From assembly GCF_006715005.1 (NCBI RefSeq), contig NZ_VFMJ01000001.1, forward strand, positions 3,906,001 through 3,970,000: a stretch of DNA of 64,000 nt, given 5' to 3'. A model generated the notes under the pieces. The model was not told the origin of the DNA and ran no database searches. It saw nothing but the letters and a program-made list of their open reading frames with translations. A program made the translations under genes and the position numbers. The DNA is from Serratia marcescens (GTDB lineage: Bacteria > Pseudomonadota > Gammaproteobacteria > Enterobacterales > Enterobacteriaceae). Within the stretch, counting starts at the first letter, position 1. Each line of letters starts with the position of its first letter. Below are positions 8,699 through 16,888 of the stretch, piece by piece.

Positions 8699-9124
8699 AT
8701 GATCAATTATATTGAGTCTTACATAAAAGAGATAAAACTCTTAGTGGTATTACTATTCTTTCTTTGCCTTCTTATCGCTATTATCCAATTTATTTACTAT
8801 CGGCTTCATAAAAAAGAGTTTGATCTCTTTTATCAACACTATGTGGTGAGTAAACACCCTGTTCCACTTTTTGTCGTGATAGCGGACAACCTTAACTTCA
8901 TCGGTGTTTCACTAAAAGCCCAGTGGTTTCGTTGGATTTTGAACAACCGGAAATTAAAACTGACTCGCAACGTTTGGCTAAGCCCCAAAACCTACGATTT
9001 CGTTCGAGCAACTTCATCACCAAGGTTAAAAAATTGGATCCGTAATGATTTCAGATTATTAATGTTACAAGGAGCACTCTTAATCATCATGTGTCTCCTG
9101 AACTATCTCCTGAAGTCGGTCTAA
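8699..9124 (+). CDS. small membrane protein, candidate immunity protein (copy 2)
   Basis: A 141-residue paralog of the preceding gene. It shares YRLHKKEFDLFYQHY, SLKAQWFRWILNNRK and VWLSPKTYDFVRATSSP, and has two membrane segments (about 12-32 and near 117-137). The ATG at 8699 is chosen because it starts 2 bases after the previous stop and restores the paralog's N-terminus. Its stop overlaps the stop of the convergent gene at 9121. Divergence between the copies suggests an older duplication with possible change of specificity. Confidence 0.6.
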   Translation: MINYIESYIKEIKLLVVLLFFLCLLIAIIQFIYYRLHKKEFDLFYQHYVVSKHPVPLFVVIADNLNFIGVSLKAQWFRWILNNRKLKLTRNVWLSPKTYDFVRATSSPRLKNWIRNDFRLLMLQGALLIIMCLLNYLLKSV

Positions 9125-9420
9125 TCTCCCTCCACCGCCTGCACCGCCGCCTTCTGCGTGGCGCGCTGATATAAGCACAGCTCCCTGCCCGGCTTGTTTT
9201 TCATAAACGGCTGCGGGTAGCGCCCGCCGATAAACAGCGCCGAATAGCCGACGTCATCGCCGTAGTGAACGATCGCCCCTTCCACCCTGGCGTTTTTTAG
9301 CCCGCTGGCTTTCAGGCAGGCGGCGCGCATCGCCCTTTCGCTCTCGGCCCACGCCTGTGGGGAAGACGCGGTGGCATTGAACGCGGCCAGCGCGGCGATA
9401 AGCAGCCCTATTCTCTTCAT
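9121..9420 (-). CDS. small secreted hypothetical protein
   Basis: A 99-residue protein with an N-terminal signal peptide (MKRIGLLIAALAAFNATASS) and a mature part with two cysteines (AACLKASG, ELCLYQR) that could form a disulfide, so probably periplasmic. The start is the ATG ending at 9420, which gives the signal peptide directly. Convergent with the putative immunity gene, with overlapping stops. Base composition resembles the core genome, so it probably marks the right edge of the accessory patch. Function unknown. Confidence 0.65.
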   Translation of the reverse strand: MKRIGLLIAALAAFNATASSPQAWAESERAMRAACLKASGLKNARVEGAIVHYGDDVGYSALFIGGRYPQPFMKNKPGRELCLYQRATQKAAVQAVEGD

Positions 9421-9662
9421 CGTTATCCCTCTTCGATACTCCGTCTCGCCAGTATAGACCCTGTCGATACGCCCCCCACTCACGCCACCGAACTCTTTAC
9501 GGCATTTTTATTCCGTGCCCCGTTAACGTTACGGCGTTTTTACAGACAGTTTTTGCCGCCGCAGATACCCTTTTCACATCGCCGCTATGGCCTCACAAGA
9601 GAGTTGTCCCATGCGTTTATCCCTGCCTCTGGCCGTGACCGGTCGCCGTTCTGGAGCGCGCC

Positions 9663-11033
9663 ATGCATGCTAATATCATCGGCTTCAATCCGCTGCTGGC
9701 GGTGCTGCCCACTTCGCCAACGCGCGCCTTCCACAAAGAGCTGGAACACTACCTGCAGCGCTATCCGCAGACCGAACAGCTGGATATTTATCTGCACGAT
9801 CTAAACGGCCAGCTGCGCGGCAAGCGGCTGCCGATCGCCGAAGCCTTTGGGCTGGAGAAAGGCTGCTACTTTCCGCTGTCGATCTACGCCCTGGATCTGC
9901 ACGGCCGGGTGGTTGAAGAAAGCGGGCTGGGGCAACGGGCGGGCGAACCGGACCGCTTGTGCCTGCCGGTGCCCGGCACGCTGCGCCCCTGCGCGCGCGA
10001 TCCCGAACGCCACGCCCAGCTGCTGCTGACGATGCAAAACGCCGACGGCGGCGCCTGCGAGCTGGAGCCGCGCGTGGTGCTGCAACGGGTGCTGAAGCGC
10101 CTGCACGAGCGCAACTGCTTCCCGGTGGTGGCGGCCGAACTGGAGTTCTACCTGCAGGATCCGCAGCATCCCGCCGAGGCGGAAACCTGCCCAACGCAGA
10201 GCTTCGCGGTGGATGCGCCCGAGCGCCACCATGCGCTGCTGAGCGACATCGAACGGCACGCGCGGCTGCAGAGCCTGCCGTTGACCGGCGTGGTGGCCGA
10301 AGCCGCCTCCGGCCAATACGAGCTGAATCTGCATCACAGCCGGCGCGTGCTGGAAGCCTGCGACCAGATCATGGCGCTGAAACGCCTGACGCGGCAGATT
10401 GCCGAGCAACATCACCAGCACGCCTGCTTTATGGCCAAGCCCTGCGCCCACGCCGCCGGCAGCGGGCTGCATTTCCACATCAGCCTGCAGGACGAGCACG
10501 GCGAGAACCTGCTGACCGGCGCGCCGGGCGAACTGAGCGACAACATGCAGCAGGCGATGGCGGGCATGCTGGCGCTGATGCCGGCGTCGATGGCGATCCT
10601 GGCGCCCAACATCAACGCGTTTCGCCGCTTCCGCCCCGGCATGCACGTGCCGCTGCGCGCCTCCTGGGGCCACAACAACCGCACGGTGGCGCTGCGCCTG
10701 CCCTGCGCCGACAGCGCCAACCAGCGCATCGAATACCGCCTGGCCGGCGCCGACGCCAACCCCTATCTGGCGCTGGCGGTGATGCTCGGCGGCCTGCTGC
10801 ACGGGCTGGAAAACCCGCTGCCGCTGCCGCCCGCCGCCAACGGCTGCGAGAGCGACAACGCCGCGCCCTTGCCACTCGGCCAACAGGAAGCGCTGGCACT
10901 GTTCCGCCACAGCGATCCGCTGCGCGAGCTGCTCGGCCCGGCGTTTTGCACCCTGTGGCATACCTGCAAAAGCGCCGAACTGCGCCGCTTCGAGGAACAG
11001 GTCACCGCCGCCGAACTCGGCTGGATGCTGTAA
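9663..11033 (+). CDS. glutamine synthetase-family ligase (gamma-glutamylputrescine synthetase-like)
   Basis: A 456-residue protein with the glutamine synthetase fold: N-terminal beta-grasp (LDIYLHDLNGQLRGKRLP), AAELEFYL with the metal-binding Glu, EAASGQYELNL, SGLHFHISL (ATP/metal His) and the late RIEYRLAGADANPYLALA motif. The closest functional type is PuuA and related enzymes that ligate glutamate to amines with ATP, rather than GlnA. It is followed within 30 bases by a GNAT gene and then an OtsA-like half protein, so the three may form one pathway for a modified amine or amino sugar. The substrate is unknown. Confidence 0.8.
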   Translation: MHANIIGFNPLLAVLPTSPTRAFHKELEHYLQRYPQTEQLDIYLHDLNGQLRGKRLPIAEAFGLEKGCYFPLSIYALDLHGRVVEESGLGQRAGEPDRLCLPVPGTLRPCARDPERHAQLLLTMQNADGGACELEPRVVLQRVLKRLHERNCFPVVAAELEFYLQDPQHPAEAETCPTQSFAVDAPERHHALLSDIERHARLQSLPLTGVVAEAASGQYELNLHHSRRVLEACDQIMALKRLTRQIAEQHHQHACFMAKPCAHAAGSGLHFHISLQDEHGENLLTGAPGELSDNMQQAMAGMLALMPASMAILAPNINAFRRFRPGMHVPLRASWGHNNRTVALRLPCADSANQRIEYRLAGADANPYLALAVMLGGLLHGLENPLPLPPAANGCESDNAAPLPLGQQEALALFRHSDPLRELLGPAFCTLWHTCKSAELRRFEEQVTAAELGWML

Positions 11034-11062
11034 CCACCCGGTTCATTAACCTAAGGACAATC

Positions 11063-11473
11063 ATGAACATGCAATCGCAACGGGCGCCCGTGCAGCCGCT
11101 GCTCTGCTGGCGCAAAGGCGTTTTTCATATCAGCACCGATCGGCAGTTGTTGGATATCGAGGCGATCCAGCGTTTCCTCAGCCTGCAGGATCGGGCGGCG
11201 GCCGAGCGCCTGGTGCACCACGGCCTGTGCTTCGGGCTGTACCGCAAGCGCCACCTGCTCGGTTTCGCCCGCATGGTGACCGATTACGCCACCTTCGCGT
11301 CGGTGAGCGAACTGTTCGTCAGCGCCGAATACCGCGGCGTCGGGCTGGGAAGCTGGCTGACGCGCTGCTGCCTGGCGCATCCGGCCTTGCGCGGCCTGCG
11401 CGTCACGCTGCCCGCGCTGCAGGCGCCCTGGCGCGCCGACGGTGCGGCGCACGCCCTGCGCGCCCTTCACTGA
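11063..11473 (+). CDS. GNAT-family N-acetyltransferase
   Basis: A 136-residue GNAT-fold protein starting at 11063 after an AAGGA ribosome-binding site. LLGFARMVTDYATFASVSELFVSAEYRG resembles beta4 and the AcCoA-binding segment, with a degenerate GVGLGSWL in place of the usual R/QxxGxG/A. It would acetylate an amine using acetyl-CoA. Located between the GS-like ligase and the OtsA-like gene with short gaps (29 and 13 bases), so probably co-transcribed. Substrate unknown. Confidence 0.75.
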   Translation: MNMQSQRAPVQPLLCWRKGVFHISTDRQLLDIEAIQRFLSLQDRAAAERLVHHGLCFGLYRKRHLLGFARMVTDYATFASVSELFVSAEYRGVGLGSWLTRCCLAHPALRGLRVTLPALQAPWRADGAAHALRALH

Positions 11474-11486
11474 TAAGGAGACCCCC

Positions 11487-12176
11487 ATGTCTCGTTTGGT
11501 GCTGATTTCCAACAAGCAGTGCGACGGTAAGGATCTGGCCTGCGCCGGCCAGACGCTGGCGGCCGACGCCGAACCGGGGCTGTGGCTCGGCTGGAACGGC
11601 GACGTGCAGAATTTCGCGCAGCGCCCGATCAGTTGCTGCCAACGCGCCGGTTACGTTCAGGTGACCTTTCCGCTGTCGATCGAGGAGTTTCGCCGTCACT
11701 ATCAGGGCTATTACCACGACGGACTGTGGCCGGTGTTCCACAACCAGCCGGAGAAAGCGCACTTCACGCCGGAAAACTACCGCGCCTACCGGCAGCTGAA
11801 CCGCCGGTTTGCCGATATCGCCTGCGAACACCTGTGCCCGGGCGACATCGTCTGCATCGACGACTACCAGTTGCTGCCCTGCGCCCAGGCGCTGAAGGAA
11901 CAGGGGTTGCTGAACGCCTGCGCGTTCTTCTTCCACCTGCCGTTCCCGTCGGCGGCGCTGCTGCGGCGCATCCCGGAACATCGCCAGCTGATCGCCTCAC
12001 TGCTGTTCTACGATTTGATCGGCTTTACCACCACCGAAGATCGCAACGCCTTTCTCAGCTGCCTGGCAGGCGAATTCCCGCTGGAGATGCTGCCCGACGA
12101 CCAGATCCAGGCCAACGGACATCTGTTCGCCACCGGCATTTTCCCCGCCGGCATCAACGGCAGGCAGGTTTATTGA
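11487..12176 (+). CDS. N-terminal half of a GT20 (OtsA-like) glycosyltransferase
   Basis: A 229-residue protein aligned by eye with only the first half of E. coli OtsA (474 residues). SRLVLISNKQ, GLWLGWNGD, LWPVFHNQ, FFFHLPFPS and LLFYDLIGFTTTEDRNAFL all have OtsA counterparts, and the protein stops just after the segment matching VYPIGIEP. The C-terminal Rossmann half that binds UDP-glucose is absent. The acceptor-site HDYHLLP is changed to DDYQLLP. The ribosome-binding site AAGGAG and the terminator after the stop argue for a functional short gene rather than a recent truncation. It may lack transferase activity and have another role. Confidence 0.75.
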   Translation: MSRLVLISNKQCDGKDLACAGQTLAADAEPGLWLGWNGDVQNFAQRPISCCQRAGYVQVTFPLSIEEFRRHYQGYYHDGLWPVFHNQPEKAHFTPENYRAYRQLNRRFADIACEHLCPGDIVCIDDYQLLPCAQALKEQGLLNACAFFFHLPFPSAALLRRIPEHRQLIASLLFYDLIGFTTTEDRNAFLSCLAGEFPLEMLPDDQIQANGHLFATGIFPAGINGRQVY

Positions 12177-12182
12177 TTTACG

Positions 12183-12213
12183 GCGGCGCGCCCCCTTCTG
12201 GCGCGCCGTTTTA
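12183..12213 (+). terminator. intrinsic terminator after the OtsA-like gene
   Basis: CGGCGCGCC and GGCGCGCCG form a GC-rich stem around a short pyrimidine loop, followed by TTTTATTT. It lies a few bases after the stop at 12176 and ends the GS/GNAT/OtsA-like operon. Confidence 0.8.
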
Positions 12214-12403
12214 TTTCGCCGCGATTTATTTTTACCGTTTTTATTGCCATCACCATGCGTTATTTCATTTTATGAATATAGCGATTAAAAAATGAATATT
12301 CATCCTGTTACATATCAACCATAAAAACCCTACGCCGCCAATTGCTTTTTATTAGCGAAACACATTACCCTCTCCCTGCCATATTTAAACCGAGGAGGGC
12401 CCC

Positions 12404-12457
12404 ATGGGCGATGAAAGTTTTAGTTTTACGCTAATGCTATTGGGCGTCTTTCAGTAA
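12404..12457 (+). CDS. 17-residue leader ORF upstream of the ABC permease operon
   Basis: A short frame (MGDESFSFTLMLLGVFQ) preceded by the strong site GAGGAGG at 12392-12398. It begins about 200 bases before the permease gene. A comparable leader ORF (M-D-G-D-S-W, then leucine-rich) lies at 16578 before the second transporter module, also followed by a hairpin with the same GAAAG loop start. The repetition argues for a translated regulatory leader; the sensed signal is unknown. Confidence 0.55.
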   Translation: MGDESFSFTLMLLGVFQ

Positions 12458-12470
12458 TGCCATCCGCGTT

Positions 12471-12493
12471 GCATTCTGAAAGACACAGAATGC
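12471..12493 (+). promoter_or_regulatory. leader hairpin A
   Basis: GCATTCTG and CAGAATGC form a perfect 8-bp stem with a 7-base loop AAAGACA, starting 13 bases after the leader ORF stop. The core TTGCATYCTGAAAG also occurs in hairpin B at 16651. No U-tract follows, so it is not a terminator by itself. Confidence 0.55.
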
Positions 12494-12659
12494 GGCATCC
12501 GCTCCCCTTCTGACGGTTTTCCCGCTCTGCCTGCCCGCCCATCGCCCCGCTGCGAAAACAACGTCTGTCTCAACCGCTACAGCGGTATTTATCTGGTGTC
12601 GCCGGGCATATTCCCCGAGCGGCGACGGATTTCTTATGGGAAAAATAAGGTATTGCGTT

Positions 12660-14381
12660 ATGCAAAATAACCGGGGTACATCTGTTTTCAAAAAGTCTTA
12701 TTTAAATGACTTTATCGTTATCGCCATCGGTGTTTTTTTCATTGCCTTTTTTATTCGTGCCTGGGGTGACATGCACGCTGACTTCAATGAACAAAACGTC
12801 TCTGCCATTAATCTCGATGCCTGGAACCTGCTTTATTATTCGCTCAGAACCAGCATGCGCTTTCTCCTCGGCATGGCCTGGTCGCTGCTGTTTTCTGTGG
12901 TATTCGCCGTGCTGGCCGCGCGCTATGCGCCGCTGCGCCGGGTGATCCTGCCCTTCGTCAACTTTATGGAGTCGGTGCCGCTGGTGGGGTTCCTGACCTT
13001 CACGACCGTGTATTTTCTCAACCTCTACCCGCACAGCGTGATGGGGCTGGAGTGCACCGCCATCTTCGCGGTGTTTACCGGCCAGGCCTGGAACATGATG
13101 CTGACGCTGTATCAGACGCTGCGCATCGTGCCCAAGGAGCTGGACGAAGCCGCCCGCAGCTTCAATTACAACCCGTGGCAACGCTTCTGGCGGCTGGAGT
13201 TCATCTATTCGGTGCCGGGCCTGCTGTGGAACGCCATGGTGTCGCAATCCGCCGCCTGGTTCGCCCTGGTGGCCTCCGAAGCCATTCCGGTCGGCGATCG
13301 TTCGGTCGAACTGCCTGGCGTCGGCTCCTACATCGCCGAAGCGCTGGCGCAGCAGAACGTGCCGGCGATCCTGTATGCGATCGTCGCGCTGGCCGCCAAC
13401 ATCGTGCTGCTCGATCAGCTGGTTTTCCGCCCGCTGGTGCGCTACACCGCCCGCTTCAAATACGAAGACGTCACCGCCAATCGCCCGCTCGGCAATCCGT
13501 GGTTTTACAACAGCCTGGCCTTCTCGCACGTCGGCGCGGCACTCGGCCGCACGCTGCGCGCGCTGGCTGACCTGTGGCTGTTCAAGCTGCCGCGGCTGTG
13601 GTACGCCCTCGGCCTGCACCGCCTGTTCAGGCTCGCCGCCAAGGGGAACTGGCTGTGGCGCAGCCTGTGGTATCTCGGCGTGGTGCTGGCCTGCGTCTGG
13701 TTCGGTTACCGGCTGTGGGAATACTTCCCCAAACAGTACTTCGCCATGCTGCCGGAATGGATGCTGCTCACCACCGCGCGCGTGGCCGCGGCCATGCTGC
13801 TCAGCGTGGCGATCTTCACGCCGCTGGGGGTGTGGATCGGCATGAATCCGCGGCTGGTGAAGATCTTCCAGCCGATCATCCAGATCCTGGCGGCCATTCC
13901 GCCCAACATTTTCTACCCGCTGATCGCCGCCTTCATCGCCATTTATCATCAGGATCTCGGCTGGTGGGCCATCCCGATGATCATGCTGGGCACCCAGTGG
14001 TACGTGTTGTTCAACGTGATCGCCGGCGTTTCCGCCATTCCAACACAGATCACCGAAGTCAGCGAAACCTTCGGCCTGCGCCGCTTCCGCTGGTGGCGCT
14101 ACTACATGCTGCCGGCGATCTTCCCCTACATCGTGACGGGCATCATCTCCGCCGCCGGTGGCGCCTGGAACAGCGCCATCGCCGCCGAGGTGATCCAGTG
14201 GGGCAGCACCACCCTCAGCGCCACCGGGCTGGGCGCGTTCATTTCCGTGGTCACCGACGCCGGCAAGAACCCGGAGTCCGCGCTGGGCTGCGCCGCCATG
14301 TGCGCGCTGGTAGCGCTGTGCATCATCTTCGTCTGGCAACCGCTGTATCGCATCGCGGAAACCAAATTCAAATATGACTGA
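12660..14381 (+). CDS. fused double-permease of a NitT/TauT-type ABC transporter
   Basis: A 573-residue inner-membrane protein with two binding-protein-dependent permease domains in one chain. The first carries an EAA loop at about 13150-13230 (ELDEAARSFNYNPWQRFWR), the second at about 14056-14140 (TEVSETFGLRRFRWWRYYM). About 12 membrane segments are visible. The start is the ATG at 12660 after TAAGG rather than the ATG 24 bases upstream, which lacks a ribosome-binding site. The two halves would form the full channel with the ATPases encoded next. No solute-binding protein is encoded nearby. The substrate is unknown; related systems move sulfonates, nitrate, bicarbonate or pyrimidine precursors. 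Confidence 0.8.
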   Translation: MQNNRGTSVFKKSYLNDFIVIAIGVFFIAFFIRAWGDMHADFNEQNVSAINLDAWNLLYYSLRTSMRFLLGMAWSLLFSVVFAVLAARYAPLRRVILPFVNFMESVPLVGFLTFTTVYFLNLYPHSVMGLECTAIFAVFTGQAWNMMLTLYQTLRIVPKELDEAARSFNYNPWQRFWRLEFIYSVPGLLWNAMVSQSAAWFALVASEAIPVGDRSVELPGVGSYIAEALAQQNVPAILYAIVALAANIVLLDQLVFRPLVRYTARFKYEDVTANRPLGNPWFYNSLAFSHVGAALGRTLRALADLWLFKLPRLWYALGLHRLFRLAAKGNWLWRSLWYLGVVLACVWFGYRLWEYFPKQYFAMLPEWMLLTTARVAAAMLLSVAIFTPLGVWIGMNPRLVKIFQPIIQILAAIPPNIFYPLIAAFIAIYHQDLGWWAIPMIMLGTQWYVLFNVIAGVSAIPTQITEVSETFGLRRFRWWRYYMLPAIFPYIVTGIISAAGGAWNSAIAAEVIQWGSTTLSATGLGAFISVVTDAGKNPESALGCAAMCALVALCIIFVWQPLYRIAETKFKYD

Positions 14382-14396
14382 TCAAGGGGGAACCAC

Positions 14397-15188
14397 ATGG
14401 TGACTCAAGAGGTAATTATCAGCGCCCGCCGGCTGAACAAGACGTTTATCGGCGAAAACAAGCGCCCCAAACCCGTGCTTCGCGACGTATCGCTGACCGT
14501 ACACGCCGGCGAGTTCGTCACCATTCTGGGGCAATCCGGCTCGGGCAAGTCCACGCTGCTGCGCATGCTGGCCGGGCTGATCCCACCGGACAGCGGCACG
14601 CTCACGCTGGCGGGCAAACCGGTCAACGGCCCGAGCGCCAACGTCGGCATGGTGTTTCAGTCCTACGCGCTCTATCCCTGGCTGACGGTGTACGACAACA
14701 TCGCCTTCGGGCTGCTGGCGCAAAAGCTGCCGCCGCAGACGATCGCCGAGCGGCTGGGGGCGCTGCTGCGCCTGGTGGGCCTGACCGGCTATGAGCACGC
14801 CTGGCCGCGCGAGCTCTCGGGTGGCATGCGTCAACGGGTGGGCTTCGCCCGGGCGTTGGCGGTAGAGCCCGACCTCTTGCTGCTGGACGAACCCTTCTCC
14901 GCCCTCGATATCTTTACCGCGCAAAAACTGCGGGGCGACCTGCTGGCGCTGTGGGGAGACAGCCGGCTGCGCACGCGCGCCATGGTGATGGTGACGCACG
15001 ACGTCGAAGAAGCGGTGCTGATGTCCGATCGGGTGCTGATCCTGGACGCGGCCAGCAAACGGATCGACGACGAATTCAGCGTCAATATCCCGCGTGCGGC
15101 GCGCAACCGGGACAGCCTGCGGCACCTCACCGATCGGATCCGCAGCTGCCTGTACAAAAAAATCGCGCAAGCGCAATCGGCCGGTTAA
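14397..15188 (+). CDS. ABC transporter ATP-binding protein (first copy)
   Basis: A 263-residue ATPase: Walker A GQSGSGKST (45-53), Q-loop MVFQSYALYPW, signature LSGGMRQRVG, Walker B LLLLDEPFSALD and H-loop VTHDVEEAV. It belongs to the nitrate/sulfonate/taurine class. It lies 15 bases after the double permease and energises it. A second, similar ATPase is encoded at 16889, so the complex may use a heterodimer or the two may serve different conditions. Confidence 0.88.
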   Translation: MVTQEVIISARRLNKTFIGENKRPKPVLRDVSLTVHAGEFVTILGQSGSGKSTLLRMLAGLIPPDSGTLTLAGKPVNGPSANVGMVFQSYALYPWLTVYDNIAFGLLAQKLPPQTIAERLGALLRLVGLTGYEHAWPRELSGGMRQRVGFARALAVEPDLLLLDEPFSALDIFTAQKLRGDLLALWGDSRLRTRAMVMVTHDVEEAVLMSDRVLILDAASKRIDDEFSVNIPRAARNRDSLRHLTDRIRSCLYKKIAQAQSAG

Positions 15189-15220
15189 CGGCCCTGTTTT
15201 CATCCACTTGGGGAACTGAA

Positions 15221-16303
15221 ATGAACCATAAAAGCGTGCTGATGACGCTGATCATCCTGCTGCCGGCCGCCGCCACCGGGGCAGAAATCGTCAATAAAGA
15301 CGGCAATAAACTGGATCTGTACGGCCAGTTGAACGGCGTGCATTACTTCAGCAGCGACGCCGACAATAACGGCGACCGCTCCTATACCCGCTTCGGTTTC
15401 AAAGGCGAGACGCAGATCGGCGACGCGCTGACAGGGTATGGCCAATGGGAATATCAGGCAGGGCTCGATCAGCCGGAAAGCGCCGGGCCGGGCGACAGCT
15501 ATACCCGCCTGGGCTTCGCCGGATTGACGTTCGGCCCCTGGGGCAGCCTGGATTACGGCCGCAACTATGGCCTGCTGTATGACGTGGCCGGCTGGACGGA
15601 CGTGCTGCCTGAATTCGGCAACGACAGCTACGAAGCGGCCGACAACTTTATGACCGGCCGCGCCAACGGCCTGCTGACCTACCACAACCGCAGCCTGGGC
15701 GGCCTGGTCGACGGCCTGGATCTCGGCCTGCAATATCAGGGGAAGAATCGGGGGGACGACGCTCAACGGGCGAAGGATATCCAGACGCAAAACGGCGATG
15801 GCTACGCCTTTTCCGCCACCTACGACACCGGCGTGGGGCTCAACGTGGGCGGCGCCTACGCTAACTCTGCGCGCACGCTGGCACAACAGCGCTTCGGCCT
15901 GGCTGACGGCGATCGCGCCCGGGCCTGGACGCTGGGGCTGAAATACGACCAGGACAACCTCTACCTGGCGGCAAGCTACGCGCGCACCGAAAACATGACC
16001 TACGTCGACGGCGATCGCTACGCCGGCTTCGCCCCTGGCGCAGACGCCGTCGAGGCGGTCGCGCAGTATCACTTCGATTCCGGCGTCACGCCCTCGCTGG
16101 CCTACCTGCAAACGCGCGGCCGCAACCTGCCCGGCATTGGCGACGCCGATCTGGTCAAATACCTGGATCTGGCGCTGAATTACAGCTTCAACGCCAACAT
16201 GTCGACCTACGTGGAGTACAAACTCAACCTGCTGCAACGGCAGAACGCCGTCGGTGCCGGCGCCGACGACATCGTCGAAACCGGCATCATGTATCAGTTC
16301 TGA
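15221..16303 (+). CDS. outer-membrane general-type porin
   Basis: A 360-residue protein with a signal peptide (to about residue 20, ending AATGA) followed by the OmpC/OmpF-type start AEIVNKDGNKLDLYGQ, PWGSLDYGRNYG (loop 3 region) and a C-terminal aromatic ending ETGIMYQF needed for outer-membrane assembly. It follows the ATPase by 32 bases, so the operon supplies both outer- and inner-membrane passage. Length and repeats match a 16-strand trimeric porin. It is distinct from housekeeping OmpC and probably specialised. Confidence 0.85.
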   Translation: MNHKSVLMTLIILLPAAATGAEIVNKDGNKLDLYGQLNGVHYFSSDADNNGDRSYTRFGFKGETQIGDALTGYGQWEYQAGLDQPESAGPGDSYTRLGFAGLTFGPWGSLDYGRNYGLLYDVAGWTDVLPEFGNDSYEAADNFMTGRANGLLTYHNRSLGGLVDGLDLGLQYQGKNRGDDAQRAKDIQTQNGDGYAFSATYDTGVGLNVGGAYANSARTLAQQRFGLADGDRARAWTLGLKYDQDNLYLAASYARTENMTYVDGDRYAGFAPGADAVEAVAQYHFDSGVTPSLAYLQTRGRNLPGIGDADLVKYLDLALNYSFNANMSTYVEYKLNLLQRQNAVGAGADDIVETGIMYQF

Positions 16304-16311
16304 TCCTCATC

Positions 16312-16337
16312 CCGGCCGGAGGGCGCTCTCCGGCCGG
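16312..16337 (+). terminator. strong GC hairpin after the porin gene
   Basis: CCGGCCGGAG and CTCCGGCCGG form a perfect 10-bp stem around a 6-base loop, 9 bases after the porin stop. The following U-run is weak (TTC), so termination may be partial. Confidence 0.55.
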
Positions 16338-16577
16338 TTCATGATTCGACTTTCCGCCCGCCCCTTATTCTCTCGTTTAATTCAGGTTTATATTTCCATA
16401 AAATGACGCCTATATTCATTATCGCGCTTTCTGTTTACGCCCCGTTTAATGAATAAAGAAAATCTTTCCCGCATTCATATTAAATTACATTTTGCCGCCA
16501 TAATTCGGTGCAACCACATTGAACAATAGGCTATGGCACGCGTATTATGGCCACACGAAAAATAACGGGAGAATGAT

Positions 16578-16640
16578 ATGGACGGCGACAGTTGGTTGTT
16601 TATTTTATTGTTGGAATCGCTGAGGTCACAGGAGCAATAG
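16578..16640 (+). CDS. 20-residue leader ORF upstream of the second ATPase operon
   Basis: A short frame starting MDGDSWLFILLL, with GGGAGA about six bases before the ATG. It occupies the same relative position as the 12404 leader ORF, about 250 bases before the first transporter gene and followed by a hairpin with the same loop start. An overlapping frame from the ATG at 16573 also exists but is too close to the ribosome-binding site. Likely a regulatory leader peptide; no known family recognised. Confidence 0.55.
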   Translation: MDGDSWLFILLLESLRSQEQ

Positions 16641-16650
16641 TCATCCCATT

Positions 16651-16674
16651 GCATCCTGAAAGTGTCAGGATATG
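16651..16674 (+). promoter_or_regulatory. leader hairpin B
   Basis: ATCCTGA and TCAGGAT form a 7-bp stem around AAGTG, 12 bases after the leader ORF stop. It shares TTGCATYCTGAAAG with hairpin A at 12471, while stem bases differ in a paired way (TTCTG/CAGAA versus TCCTG/CAGGA), which suggests conserved structure. Confidence 0.55.
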
Positions 16675-16888
16675 AGTCAGTTATAGCATCCCTTCGCTTT
16701 ACCCTTCAGCCTCTGGCCTGCGCGCACGCCGCACCGGCACGCCCGATGGGCTACCCCCTCCAGCATAAGCGTATTAACAGTCCGATAACGGTCAGGCTTA
16801 TTTACACCCGCATTTATTTTACGCCTGCCCGGCGATAAATATCGGCCCTTTTTCCATGCTCATATTTTTAATTGGGTGGAGACGGATC
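16675..16888. other. rest of the leader between hairpin B and the second ATPase gene
   Basis: About 210 bases without a gene. It contains GC-rich then AT-rich segments and possible hairpins (for example around 16735-16755) but no terminator that I can assign. Together with the leader ORF it makes an untranslated region of about 300 bases. Confidence 0.4.

Noticed and set aside
11487-12400. Frameshift explanation for the short OtsA-like gene
   Set aside because: The bases after the stop contain a terminator and AT-rich leader, with no sequence resembling the OtsA C-terminal half in any frame.
12404-12650. Known riboswitch (guanidine-I, Mn2+ yybP-ykoY, Mg2+ M-box) for the leader at 12.4 kb
   Set aside because: The conserved core motifs of these classes were not found; only a leader ORF and simple hairpin are visible.
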